This document shows, piece after piece, positions 23,822 through 35,926 of a stretch of 64,000 nt of DNA (positions are counted from its first letter, which is position 1; each line of letters starts with the position of its first letter). The stretch covers positions 1,674,001 through 1,738,000 of the forward strand of contig QYRS01000011.1 of assembly GCA_006503535.1 (NCBI GenBank), in the 5' to 3' direction. Source of the DNA: Arthrinium phaeospermum. Taxonomy: Eukaryota > Ascomycota > Sordariomycetes > Amphisphaeriales > Apiosporaceae. The notes under the pieces were generated by a model. That model had not been told where the DNA came from, did no database searches, and saw nothing but the letters and a program-made list of their open reading frames with translations. A program made the translations under genes and the position numbers.

Positions 23822-24670
23822 TCAGCAGCAACCACCCGGGACCCGAATGTCGCCCACCTCGGCAGCACAGTACCGCAGCGCCGCCATCACGAGCTTCTTC
23901 CACACGCCAAGGTCGTACTCGTCTCTCGGCGCGTAGACTAATGTGTACCCCCAAGGCACCATCCCCCCGCCGCTCAGCCGATGCCGCTCCCCCCACCCCG
24001 TCTCGAGGACGCGCCGCGAGTCGGCCAGGCTGAGCAGCATGTGCGTGCTCCCGTCGGCCGGATGGACGTGGAGGATCTCGCCGCGCGTCTCGCCCGTCAC
24101 GGCCGCCGTCCCCGCGTGGCCCGCCGGCGCCGCCTGCACCGCCGGCACCGTGCCCTCGAGCCGCGAGAGGCCCCGGTGTAGCGCCTCGTCGTTGGCCGCG
24201 GCCAGGGCGTCCAGGAACGCGTTCATGGTCCGCTTCATGCCCTCCGTGGCCGCGCCCTCGAGCTGCCGCTGCGGCACGACGAAGGGGCAGAGACGGGGCC
24301 GGCCGTCGGGGCGGCTGCCGGTGGGGGCGGGTCGGGCTGGCAGTTCCCATTCCTTCTTCTCGGTGCCGTTGCTTTCCAGCGAAGAGGAGATGAAGGAGCG
24401 GTGGGCGCGCTCCGACGCCTCTGCGGACTTGGGCGAGATCTTAGCCTTGCCGCCGCCGTTGTACGGCGCGGGCACGGTCGTGTCGCGGCGGGAGATCCAG
24501 TGCCACTGGAGCTGCTTGATGTAGCCCTGCAGGTTGTCCGGGAGGCCGTGGGGGCCCATGGCGACGTAGGCGCGGTAGTCGGCGTAGAAGAGGGTCAGTA
24601 AGGGGGCGGCGACGGCGACGGACGCCGAGAGGTACGGGTGCTCGACCGGGAGGGTCTTGAGGGACTCCAT
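23822..24670 (-). CDS. luciferase-like-domain protein (DUF5519 type)
   Basis: One exon, 282 residues. An N-terminal hydrophobic segment (about 12-33, YLSASVAVAAPLLTLFYADY) suggests a membrane anchor. The C-terminal part has the conserved stretch seen in fungal and bacterial 'luciferase domain' (DUF5519) proteins: EILHVHPADGSTHMLLS, then LETGWGERHRL and PWGYTLVYAPRDEYDL with a helical end. Despite the name, the family has no established light-emitting or enzymatic activity; the conserved HVHP and GWGERH residues suggest a binding or catalytic site. The coding sequence is very GC-rich (many GCC and CGC codons) compared with the AT-rich DNA around it. Because both flanking genes are also on the minus strand, read-through relations are possible, but each has its own upstream space. 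Confidence 0.75.
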   Translation of the reverse strand: MESLKTLPVEHPYLSASVAVAAPLLTLFYADYRAYVAMGPHGLPDNLQGYIKQLQWHWISRRDTTVPAPYNGGGKAKISPKSAEASERAHRSFISSSLESNGTEKKEWELPARPAPTGSRPDGRPRLCPFVVPQRQLEGAATEGMKRTMNAFLDALAAANDEALHRGLSRLEGTVPAVQAAPAGHAGTAAVTGETRGEILHVHPADGSTHMLLSLADSRRVLETGWGERHRLSGGGMVPWGYTLVYAPRDEYDLGVWKKLVMAALRYCAAEVGDIRVPGGCC

Positions 24671-26502
24671 GGTTTCGATATGGGGGAGTGAGTAAGGGAA
24701 TAGGATCGTGTAAGTAAGGGTGAGTGTAGGCCTGTCGCGGCAGATGTGATCGACACGGGTCAGGGGAAATGATACTGAGGACAGCAGGCACAGATCTTCA
24801 AGTGCTTATATTAATTGGAATTGGTGTTGCTCTTGTTAGTTGTGAATGTAAGCCTGCAGTATCCTAGATAGGAAGTATAAGTGCCCAATCTGAAGGCTCA
24901 CTTTATACTCATCCTTCAAGTCATTTTGTCCTACCCGTGCCGTCATATCAATCAATCCTAATCCCAGTCTCGGAGACCGACGACAGCAAATGTTGCTGTA
25001 CGTCGTCGCCATCGCGTTTGTTTGCGCCGAGACCACGGAAGACTCGACTTTCCGAACTAAGTGCAACGTTGCCCAAAGTGACGATGGTAACACCCGTTTC
25101 CAACTAACCTATGATTTCAATGGCAGATGGTGGGAAAGTTTCCAGGTCGGAGACCGAATTCGACGACACTACTTGAGTTGGAGCCTCTCAGCCTCGGACA
25201 TGGGGCTCGGCGATACGAACAGGGAAGTTGGCAGTTGGCAGTTGGGTTGGGAGGATTAGCGCCGAGCAGGAGGGACCCCTGTGCCCCGCGCCCCCCCAGA
25301 CTTCATGCACTCCCGAGCAAGGCCACGATCAAGGATCGCGGGATCAGCTCTTGTTCATGCAAACAGGGCCACAACCAAGCCCGAGTGGATTGGGACCCCG
25401 GGATGTCGACATCGCATATACAGCTCGCGGAGATCATATAGTTCGTTCAATTATCTCCGGCTTAAAGTCGTCGCATATAGATAAGTGGCGTCGCTCCCAG
25501 GAATAGGACAGGGACACATTAAGCTTATTCGCCCGTATATCCGCCTCCCGTAGCACCGGGGCACGACTTTGACAGGCATGCACAGAGATACTTAGATGTG
25601 AGGCGACGAGAAAGTGGTCACGGATTCGGATCGCGTCTTGATGTCAGAAATTATCGTTCGTAAGTTCGTGGCGGCGTATCTCAACTATCTATCTATCGCC
25701 AGCGAGAATATCTATATGCATAGCACATCCCGCTTCGTAACTGATATAAATAATTGCCCGGAAGCGCCGCATGCCATTCGTCAAAAAAGAGGAACACCAG
25801 CGCTCCCCTCCCCTTTCCCCCCTTTTTCCTTTTTCCCATCGACTCAGCCGGGTCTCGTCATCGTTGAGAGCGAGCGAGCGCACCGACTCTGTTTCGTCTG
25901 ATCGTTGTTCTGCGTACAATCTGATGGTTCCTCTCCGCCTGCCTGCCTGCCAACCTCTTCTTCCCTCCTTCGAAAGGGGCGCGGATACGTCGTCCGTCAT
26001 TAGACATTGAGCAAGCAGCGACCAGTCTAATCGGGCCGCCGTGCGTCGTAAGTGCTGTAGTTTTCCTCTTCTCTTTCTCTTTCAATACGCCAGAAACTCC
26101 GAGCGCACCGCATGGGTATCTATAGAGCGGATTTCCTCCGGTTCGCTTTCCGGTCCTCCACGTCCTTTGCCCTCGGACTGAAGTGTTCAAAAATAAAATA
26201 AAAAGCAGGTTAAAATACAACAAATAAAAAAGGTGATACAATGCAAGTGTTGCTGTGCATGTCGAAATCAAATAGAAACAAATAGTGTACAATGTCGCAA
26301 AATGTATGAAGGGTATATATCCTGGTGCGCTGCGTGCGCTGTATGTGGTAGGCAGTTGGTGAGATAGAAGAGAATATAGATAGCGTGGGTATGTCCGGAG
26401 CGAGTATCGTGGTGTAATGACGTCGAGAGATCTAGGTTGGTCCTTGCAGCTCATAAGTCGTTGTCATGATTAAGAGTTGTGCCTGTAATGTAGGATAGGT
26501 CT
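24671..26502. other. intergenic region, no gene seen
   Basis: Between two minus-strand genes. The part near 26150-26460 is AT-rich and probably the 3' UTR of the Ser-rich protein gene; the part next to 24670 is the promoter of the luciferase-like-domain gene. Open frames are short and low in information. Confidence 0.55.
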
Positions 26503-29478
26503 TCAGCCTCCCCAATTTTGACGAAGGCCGATGATAATCAAGGCAATGACGGCGCCGATGATGAGAAGTCCAACAATGCACATGAAGCGGTTGACGTTTC
26601 TCCACCACCGTGCGCTCTGGTAATTCGAATCCTCGGCCGGGTCGACTCGGCCACTGAATATATCGGGTGTTTCGATGGGGCCACCCAGTTCGGCCGTGCT
26701 GTGGTGGTCCGCCATGGTCATTTGAGGCAAGGGCTTGTGCGGCAGCGGCAAGACGGCAGCGACCATCCAGGCGAAGGGGAATACCCAGCCGAGGGCAAAC
26801 ATGACGATTTGCAAGTTGCGCCTGCCCAAGGTCCCCTTGTCTTTCGACCAAGTAGTCGAAGGCGGGGCCCAGATACTGAAGCGGCTGGCCCGGCGGTCGA
26901 TCTGCAGATGAGGGGACCAGATACTCGAGGACATTTTCCGGAGCCGTCTCGGGATGGGGACAAATCCAGAAGAATCGGGAGCATCGACTGGATCAATCTC
27001 GATAGATGCCGGACGCGAATTATGGGGTCGGACTTCTCTCGGGCGTCTACGGGGACTGAAGACGTTAGGCGGGAAAGGGTCAACCGAGGGCGATCCGGAG
27101 GGCATCTGCGCGCTTCCGGGTCGGCTATCGTCTGAATATGAGCGTATAGACTGGGCAGAAGCCAGCCACCTTCTCTCGCCGCTTCCATAGTAGACTCTGT
27201 CAAGACATTAGTATTGCGAGACTAATAGTAAACTCAAATGTGTATAAACTCACCTTGCCCATACCGGAATACTCGAGGTAAAACTTCCGGTACGCGACGC
27301 TGGCCGCCCTGAACTGGAGGAGGAATAGAGTTCTCTGTCCGAAGACTTGTGGGAGAGGAAGCGGCTGGAGTTCTTGTGCATCAGGTCATGCAGGTCCGTG
27401 ATGCCATCACCATCTTCGTCAACATCTCGGATCGTACGAATGGGCTGCGAGTCATTATCCCGCCCTCCGCGCATGTAGGCAGAGCTTGGGCTCGTGATGC
27501 CTGGGCTCACGAGGGAGCCACGGGAATCCGAACCTGAAGTTGATCCGCGGATGGAACGAGAGGATCCGATCGGGGGTTCCTCGGCGAAGGCTAGAGATGA
27601 GGAGATGCTGAGCATCTGGCGGCTATGCCTGCTTCCATGGCTCTGGCTCATGCTCATGCGAGGGTCGGGGCCGGAGAGCGAGGAAAGCGCACGAGATGCT
27701 CGCTCGCTTGGCTCGTCTTCGGACGCGACCGTGGACAATTGGGAGCTCCATTGGTGCGGATGCGCCTCCATACGTGGCCGTTGCGCGATGACACTCGACG
27801 GTCCTGCCCATGAATGGTGCTGCTGTTTGGCCCGTTGCGGCGGGTTAAAGGAGGTGATCGCTGGCGCAGCGCCCAGTCGAATGATATTAGCTGTCTGGGC
27901 GAAGAAGATCGAGGCAGACCCTTCGGTGATTATGCTCGAGAGCGATGAGAATGAGTTTGCGCGGCGCAACGAGCGGCTCGACTTCTGCTTGTGGTACCCG
28001 AGCCTCTCGCGAGAGGTTTGCTTGCTTGGGTTGAGTGGTGGGATGACCAGACTCTCCTGCGAGTACTTCTCCCTCAGCACTAAGCTGTCGTCCGACGTTT
28101 GCGGTCGCGGTTGTCGTGATGGGGTAACGAGCGATGTGGAGGACGATGGGCCTCCGTGGACAACGTAGTTTTGGCTACTAGCGGGGGTTTCCGCAAAGGC
28201 CGGACCTGGCGATGAAACGAATGGCTGCGAGGGCGACGACTCGCCTATGACTTGGAAGTTGGCCTGGCTGGACGCAGGGGTTCCGCCTATGACTTGGTAA
28301 TTGGCCTGGCTGGACGAAGGAGTTCCCTCGAAATTCTCCGAGTAAGGCAAAGGTGGCGTCGAGTAAGGTAGCGGTGGCGAACTTCGTCCCAAGATCTCGA
28401 AGTTGTTCGGCTCCTCCAAGGACGAGTCTGTCTGTCCGGAAGACGTCGAGCTAAAAGAAGGCTTTTCGGCTAACGGCGACGGTAGCGGGGGCGGCGACGA
28501 GGGAACCTCTGGTAGCGGTGGTAGTTGAGGCTGACGGCCTTCCTCGTCGTCGTCGTCTTCGTCGTCGTCGTCGCTTTGTTGGAAGGAGGCAGTCTTACGA
28601 ACTTTTCGTAGGCCTCCGACCATGCGGTAATTAGGCGAGGAGGTGATTGGATCTACTTCTTCTTCAATGCGGTCATTGACTTTCGTAGAGCCGGGCGTGT
28701 ATGTCGCGAATCCAGGGGCGTAAGGCGTGTACGGCGACAGGTTAACGTCCGCGACTGAGCTGGGGGGAGAGCTCGGATGATCGACTGTGGTCGTGTCAAA
28801 GGAGATGCGTTCATGCGCGCTGCTGAGCGTCGAGGCGTACGACAAGGGCGGGGATTTGAAGCTGGTCGCTTGACTGCTGCTTCCCTGGTCCCGAGGTTGC
28901 CGAATGCCAGTGGGTTTCAAGACGATTGAGAAAGTCTTGTCTTCGTGCACATTAATGAATCTGTCGGCTTTGGAACGAACAAACTTCTGCGTTGGCGTGG
29001 CTGGTTCAGAGGTGTCTGACGGTGGGTTAAGACGGCTGCTATTGCTTCCATAGGAAGCCTTGCTATTGACAGGGTGCAGTGGGGTTGGGGCACCAGACAA
29101 GTCAGAGCCAAGTTTCGATCCTGAAACGCCTTTGCCCTTGGCCCTGACCAATGAGGCAGTCGATGAGGTAGGCGATGGCTGAGCGGACCCCGTACCGATA
29201 ATGAATGGCAGTGATCCTTTTCTGCCCTCCCTGATGGTTGGGCTGGACGAGCCTTGGTCACTGCTCGAATAATACTCAAAGTTGCTGCTCTCGGCCCCGG
29301 CTCCTGACGACGTCCCCTGGGAGCTGCTGGGGGGCTCGGATTCGCCATGTGAAATTCTGGGTGGTGAGTATGGCACGATTCGGATGCCCGGTCTGTTGTT
29401 ATCCGACTTGCTCCTTTCGTGCAGTGGTCGTCTTTGCGGTTGGGACGACGACGACGACGACGATGTCGGGGGGGTCAT
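26503..29478 (-). CDS. large Ser-rich protein with two C-terminal membrane segments
   Basis: Two exons, 29478-27254 and 27196-26503, give 972 residues. The intron (donor GTGAGT, branch ACTAAT, acceptor GACAG) is phase 2 and removes the stop codon met just after the donor. Residues 1-770 are Ser/Pro-rich and probably disordered, with poly-Ser (6-12), an acidic tract (303-313) and two better-conserved-looking islands (about 165-192, KFVRSKADRFINVHEDKTFS; and 282-300). A short motif N-[YF]-x-[VIM]-[VIL]-G recurs at 283, 359, 393 and 407, with degenerate copies at 66 and 437. Two hydrophobic helices (about 870-892 and 945-965) sit near the C-terminus, joined by a polar loop; the tail GLRQNWGG is short. 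I know no function for the family. It may be a scaffold anchored in a cell membrane. Confidence 0.85.
28153..28326 (-). repeat. tandem 14-residue repeat inside the Ser-rich protein
   Basis: Residues 385-398 and 399-412 are two copies of GTPxSSQANxQVIG; residues 430-442 (ETPASSQNYVVHG) are a third, degenerate copy. At the DNA level the first two are near-identical. Confidence 0.85.
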
Positions 29479-32400
29479 CGTCTGCGGCGGGCCCGGCCCG
29501 AAGGTTTAGTAATCCGACACAATGGTTGTCTTGAGTAATCCACAGCTATGAATATGTCATGACAACTAGGTCCATGTCGATCCGGAAGGGCGGCCTGGGA
29601 CTTGAATTGATCGCAAAACATGAAATGGCGCGTAACCCGTTGTGAGGCGGTTGGCGGGCGGTTTGTTCCTTGGGATGGCAGGTGTGGTGTGGTCCACTTC
29701 CAAGGAAAACTCGGTAGGAGGTTCGTCAAAGATTAGGCGTATATCAGGAAACGGCCTCGACAAAGAGGCCGACGACGCAAGAGGGGGGATAAAAAAGGGA
29801 ACGAATAAAGCCAAGAAAGAGCGAAACGAAATAAAAGAGTCCTTTGGGAGAGAGCGAGGGCGGGCTAGTAACAGTATTATAGCACCTATACAAAGAGTGA
29901 AGAGAGACAAGGTTGGCTGGGTCTCGACCGCATGAGCCGAGATATACTTTGCCGGCCCAAGTGACGGGCTAAGTGTATGAGATAGGTGGACGAGTAAATG
30001 AATGACTGAGTTGGGTAAAAGCGAGAGACAGTGCCGCTGCTATGCTATGCTGCCGGCGACCAAACATCCACCTACTATCGACAGTGCAGCGAGCGAGACA
30101 GACGGACGACTAAACGGGAGGAAAAGACATCAGGAGAGTGGTCAGACCTTGGATGTGGGAGGGAATGCCTACTTGAATTGGCTGCGCGGTAGCTTTCCCT
30201 GACGATTGGCTCAGGACCAAGTCGAGCCCAGAGAGCCGGCGCCTGTCAAGCTATGCGAGCTAACGGAGCGGCATGGTTGTATCGAGAAGCCCAAAGTATT
30301 CTAGCACGGCAATGACTAGTCGCCTTAGCGGGCAGGGGGGGTCCGAGAAAGGTACTGCTGGTCTCGATGGTCTTGGGTGGTGGTCTCGCACGACAGTCGT
30401 ACTCCACCGGATTGGGAATGAGTGGTGAGACCCACGCAACTCTCAAGTCTGGTCGGCTTGCAGAAAGAGGCTGAGATCCAATGGGCCGGGGGTGCAGTCC
30501 TTGGCGCACAGATGAGTATTACTCGAGCAAGCCAGACAAACGAGATGGGTTGCATAGGGGGTGCCAGTAGGTAGGTTAGGTACTTCAAGAGCTTCTTTCA
30601 TTGATGGAAGGCCGAATGTTTAATTCTTGCGACGACCGTAGCCAGTTGATTTCCACCTGGGCGTCTCTGGCTGCATTAGAAGCCTGATAGTGAGAATTGC
30701 CAGTGGTGCCAGCGAGCCTCTGGCCCACTGACTGTCGACATTCTGAGCGTTCAGAGGTCGAATACTGACTAGCACCCACCTCGGTCGCGCTGAATATGCA
30801 GGTCGCCTGCATGTTTGTATGTAGGTTAAAATGAGAATAGCAGCGCGCGTTAGAGCGTAGAAAAGAACAACAACCGACCATATCACTGGCTTGGGGACGC
30901 GCAGTTGCGCAGTAGCGCTCTCGGCGTACGCAGCTTGGGTATGCAGCTAGGAGCAGTGAAAACCGAAAACGTTGGACGGCAGGACCAGCTAGGCAAAGCC
31001 ATTCGACCCTAATGGCCGTTGGCGACTTCTACCTCTGTCTCACTACCTCAGCTACCTGCGGCCTGCCCTCCTGGACCAAAAAAAAGCCCATGGCGGCGGC
31101 CGATGACACTGACACATCAGTTTAACTGCAAGACAACAACAAATCATAGGCTGTGCACGATTGCAATCCCATTGCCACGGGTACCGAGATAGAGTTCGTC
31201 AAAGCAAGTGCCAACTTGACGCCAGATTGACCCTGTTAACTCTAACAGACCGCCGAATGGCCCCCCTCAGGGGTAATTACATCTCAGGTACCCAGGGTGA
31301 CAGGGCCTTAAAGATTTCGCCCGGACGATTGTCGATCCAGAAAGACGGCGGTGTGGGAGGAGGGGGAGGTATCTCGCATCTGTAGGTACAATACATAATC
31401 ATCATAAACTGTGATCACAAATTCGCAAACCACGGTTCAAAAGCCTCGTCTCCGTGAACTTGCATCATCAAATGGGCCTTTCTGAGCCGACTGGGCGAAT
31501 TAGGTTGTGGGCAGAAATGAGGGTCGCGGGAGTTTTTTCTTCCCTGACCTCTCATCATCGGGACATTTGCCCTTGTTAGGTACGCGTTCCCCATAAGATC
31601 GCTCCTACTGCTACGGGGCCGGGGGCTGAGCGGATTCTAGCACACGGGATACGTCGACGGCTTTAATTAAAGCTTCGCTCCAACCTGGACTTCCTGGCCA
31701 CTGGCCCTCTGCCTTTGACGCGGCCCTTCTCTGGACAAGTAGCATGGTGCATTTCGCTGGGCTAAGACGCGTGCCTTTCGTGTCCATCTTATGGTTCATG
31801 CAGTTCGTACCAAACTGCATTTGTGGGAAGAGACATGTGTCCCAGTGTCCCCAGCAAGGCTGGCTGTCCAATCAATCCTGTCTTTTCCAATGGGGATCTT
31901 GTCTATACGCAACGTCACAACCAAATTGTAGATTGTATGTTCGCAGATTGTACCAGATGGACCGGTGCCCGATGCTTGGGACCGGGGAGTTATCGCAATC
32001 TACATTATGTATATATTACACACACACACGTCAGGTTGCGGTTTCGCAGGCTTGTCAGATCAAATTACCGCCGACGTCCTGTCAATGCAGCCTCGTAACA
32101 GCCACCAAAACAAGTGTTACATGCGCACACCATCATCACATATCGTAAAGCAAAATGTTACCTTCAATAATACACTGGATCCAATGAAGCTATCAGATAT
32201 TGAATATATTGATGCGCGCGCATTGATGCTGCACCCGGGGCGATCTGCCGCTATGCATTCATCGCATGAGGACTGTCTTGAAAGTTTCTTTTCTTCCTGG
32301 GTAATCTGTCACCATCTGGCGGAAAACGTGTGCGCGGAAGCGGCTCGTGGGTTACAGCGCTCATCTCTCTTGTTGTGTCTTTGCAAATTGATCAGTGGGA

Positions 32401-33342
32401 CTTTTGGAGGGCCCCGAAGACGAAGGTCTCTCTCGACACTACACTGGTAACCCAGTAACCCCGTTACCTAGGAAAGGCAGGAGGCCAGAGAGCAAAGGCC
32501 CGTGCCAAAAGAGATCCAAAAAGAAAAGGCAGAACGACACGTCGCGGCGGTCCCGCGCTTAAGGGATGCCGAATAGAGACGCTCCTACCGCCGCCTGGTC
32601 GTGGCCCCGACACTAAATCTTGCGCAATAACCGGATTTGGTGATCGATTGAATGGCTGTCCACGTTTCAACACGCCGGGCCCTCTTTCTGGTTCGGGTTG
32701 AAGGGGTAACCCTGCCCCGACGGCCTGGCATACCCCTTGCAACCGTCCACGCTTCCAACGTCCCTCGGAATTGTTTTGAGCATTGCTTTTCGGCCCCCAA
32801 CCGCCAACTCGTTCGTCTCGTCTCTACCCTGCTGGCACCTGGCACCTGGCACCTGTCTGTCTGTAGCCTGTAGGGCACACCTGGAGCTACCACTTACGCC
32901 CTACGTCTTGCTCATTTGCTAGAACTGGAAACAACTAAACGCGATCGTCGGATCTCGGCGGACGGCTCATCCTGCAGACGGCAGTACCCAACACCAAAGC
33001 TTGCACTCCCCACAAGCTGCCTATGAGCGGAATTCCCGGGGGCTGAGGATAAAGAAGTCAGTCACTTACATTACTTCATTCACTATTCAATAGGTCCCAA
33101 CTCATATTGATGGGGTTTCGATGGATCAAATCATCTCGCAACCACGACCCAATATTGACTTCTAATCTGACGCTGCTACATGTACGTAGATTTGATTGAC
33201 TGACTGAACTGTGCCGCTTGTCAAGAGATAGAGAGCGAGACAAAACAATCAACACTCACGGACTCTCGTCGTCACGGACAGGTCTCAGAGCTTGCATATC
33301 ATTGCATAGTTCATTGCCTACTAGCACTGGCTAGCGACTGCA
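29479..33342. other. 3.9 kb between divergent genes, no gene seen
   Basis: This is the largest gap outside the left flank. It separates the divergent Ser-rich (minus) and Rce1 (plus) genes and so must hold both promoters. ORFs are at most about 160 codons, overlap, and show no domain or signal peptide I can defend. A 7-bp microrepeat (GGCACCT three times) lies at 32834-32854. Several kilobases of upstream DNA are often found for regulated or signalling genes with long 5' UTRs. Confidence 0.55.
32834..32854. repeat. 7-bp tandem microrepeat (GGCACCT x3)
   Basis: Three exact tandem copies of GGCACCT, followed by a short CTGT repeat. It lies about 490 bases upstream of the proposed Rce1 start. 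Confidence 0.9.
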
Positions 33343-34512
33343 ATGCCGCCCATCACCAATTTCTTGGCCAGGTACCTGGGTCATCATGAGAAACGCAAGT
33401 TCATCTCCGTGCCCCATGTGTTTACGTTGTACTGACCTTTCTTTGCAGCCAAACCGCCGCCCATCACCACGGGCACCGCGGCCGCATTGCTTGTAAGTTG
33501 GGCCTCCGCGATACTGTGTGCATACGTGTGCGCATGAGTGGGTGGTCGGTATAAAAATCATGTTTGCGCCGGTACTGAGCGCGTCATAGGTGATCTATAC
33601 GCTTGTTTATGTTTTGCCCTTCTACCTGTCTCCCGTGACCCGACCCTCGAGGGCCCTGACGCGGGATGCTCCGTCCGTCATCCGGGCCCGGATTACTTCC
33701 GTGAGCTTCTCTTGTGTCGCATGCTCGGCCGCAACCTTGGTGATACTCACGTCCCAGGGCCAGGCCACCTATGCGGACGCGTTGCATTCGATGGGCTATT
33801 GGCCTCTTGGCCTTGTCGGGGCGGCCAAATCCCTTCTTCTCACAACCATTCTCTTCCTTGGGCCGCTCTACGAGGCCCTTGTCGTCGATGAAGGGTGGCG
33901 CGACTGGACGAGCTTTCAGCCGGTGACCGAGCTGTTCAAAGAATGGACCACATGGCGTAACATTATTGCGGTACGTAACACTAATTAATTCCTGGAGTAA
34001 GGGGCGATCATCTGACATGACTTTCCCAGGGGCCTTTTACCGAAGAAGTCCTCTTCCGCTCTGCTTCGGTGCCTCTGATGCTGTTGGCCCATACGTCAGT
34101 GGCCCAGACTATCTTCCTATCGCCAGTCATCTTCGGTCTGGCCCATCTGCATCATTTCTACGAGTTCCGCATTTCCCACCCAGGGGTCCCGGTCGTGGCT
34201 GCTGTGATGCGGTCTCTGCTGCAGCTAACGTACACATCGCTGTTCGGTGCGTATGCGACTTTTGTCTTCCTGCGCACCGGCAGCCTGCTGGCCATTTTTC
34301 TAGTTCATGCATTCTGCAACTGCATGGGCTTCCCGAGATTCTGGGGTCGGGTCGAACCTTTGCGCAGTGTCCAGGGTGATTCGGAAAGCAAGCCATCTGT
34401 GGTGCCGTCGATCGTGTATTACACGCTACTTTGTGTCGGCGCCTTCTTTTGGTGGAAGAACCTGGGGTCCCTGACGCAGAGCGATACCGAACTGGTCCAT
34501 ATCACGATTTGA
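33343..34512 (+). CDS. rce1: CAAX prenyl protease 2 (Rce1), CPBP intramembrane protease
   Basis: Four exons, 33343-33379, 33449-33492, 33590-33970 and 34030-34512, give 314 residues. Several hydrophobic segments begin at about residue 20. The catalytic signature is complete: GPFTEEVLFR with E159-E160, then FGLAHLHH with H193, and HAFCNCMGFP with H247 and N251. This matches the Glu/His/His/Asn set of yeast Rce1. The enzyme sits in the ER membrane and removes the last three residues of farnesylated or geranylgeranylated proteins such as Ras, Rho GTPases and a-factor-type pheromones. Exons 2-4 are secure. Exon 1 is less so: only a weak donor, GTCATC after 33379, keeps the frame; the better-looking GTACCT eight bases earlier breaks it. 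A different first exon remains possible. Confidence 0.9.
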
Positions 34513-35926
34513 TGAGCATCCTTAAGTCCCACTGCTATTTCGCCCAGGGCAGGCAGGCATATTGTAATTAATTAATCAGTTGGGGGGTTATCTTGTTGAC
34601 CCGCGTCCGACACTTAATTCAGGATTCTTGGGGACGGATCTATGTCTGGCAATTTGCGGCCCACGGACCATTCGCCGGCCTCAGGGTCAAATCATCGTGA
34701 AATTGTTCCACGCGTCTAGTCCAGAGGAGAAATAGACAAGTCCCGACTAGCTAGCCCCGGCGCTCCCGCATCAATTGTGCTTGCTCGCCTTACAATGATG
34801 CGCTGTCATATTTCTGCACACTAGGCCCTTACCGCCGCATCGGGTTCATGCCAATGAGAAGAAGCCGTCGAAATGGCCTGCCTGCCCTAGACGCCGGCTG
34901 TATGCCTTCATATTAGAAGCTCAATGCCATGCACACCTTCATTCAAGCAAAATTTCTTTTGAAACGGTCTAGGATACAGATGGTCCATCATGGCAGATTC
35001 AGGAATTTGCCATCGTTTCCGGCCATCCCGACGAGTAAACGTTCGCATTTGTCACTATCTCGAAAATATGTTTGGAAGTCGGTAGGCGATTCGACCTGGA
35101 CTCATCATCGTTCTATTTTCATGATTAGGTAATTACCGGGTGCATAATGGCCACCCACGGAAAGCTGCATGTGTATCATCAAGTGCAACGCATACCTTCC
35201 TTCGGAGCTTTGCATGTTGTCTTGTCAGCCCTCGGCTGGTAGGCGAAATGGTGAGAGTGATATGATAACAACTGGTATACTATTGATGCCTCTATTATTA
35301 GACCTAGCTAGTTCATATAGCCGCGGGTACAAAAACGAATCACGGCTAGTGGATGAGCTGAGAAGGTTGCTTTTCCCGTATGCACAGATGATCGGCGCCC
35401 CGCGCTGAGGTTACTTTTGACTCCCGAATACTTGGTTGGTGTAACACAAGTAGTTACCGATTACCTATTCATCCGATCAAATACGTCGGGCAGGATGACT
35501 GGGGTCTGGGGGCTTTTCAACATGATAAAGCAAGAGCAGTCAATTTGTTTGGCAAGCACCCCGCGTGCTGTATTACGACTTGACTGCATCGTCCCGTCCT
35601 GACCATCCGTGGAGGGCAAGAACGACCTGCATCGATTTGATATGGGAAACATCCAGCGCAGGCATCGGTGTTGCACGCAAGGTGTTGCTGCTGGTCTTCA
35701 ATGGTTTGCACTCCTTCCTTTCAGGATTCACACCGGTCTATCCTTTGTAATGTTTTGAGGTGATAGGACCCGATGCTAGCTCATGACAACAAACAACAAC
35801 AACGATACCGACACCGACAAGTACAGCTAGTGTTGCTTTTTGCTGCATCCTACTCTTGAACTATTGTGCATCCCAAGAAGAAGAAGAAAAGACAGAGCCG
35901 AAAAAGGAAGCGAAGGCCGGCCCACC
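34513..35926. other. intergenic region, no gene seen
   Basis: Between two plus-strand genes. ORFs are short and without domain content. The last 150 bases, rich in AACAAC and AAGAAG, are the likely 5' UTR of the FAH-family gene. Confidence 0.6.

Noticed and set aside
31744..32148. Cys-containing 134-codon ORF in the 3.9 kb gap
   Set aside because: No signal peptide and no consistent cysteine spacing; probably chance.
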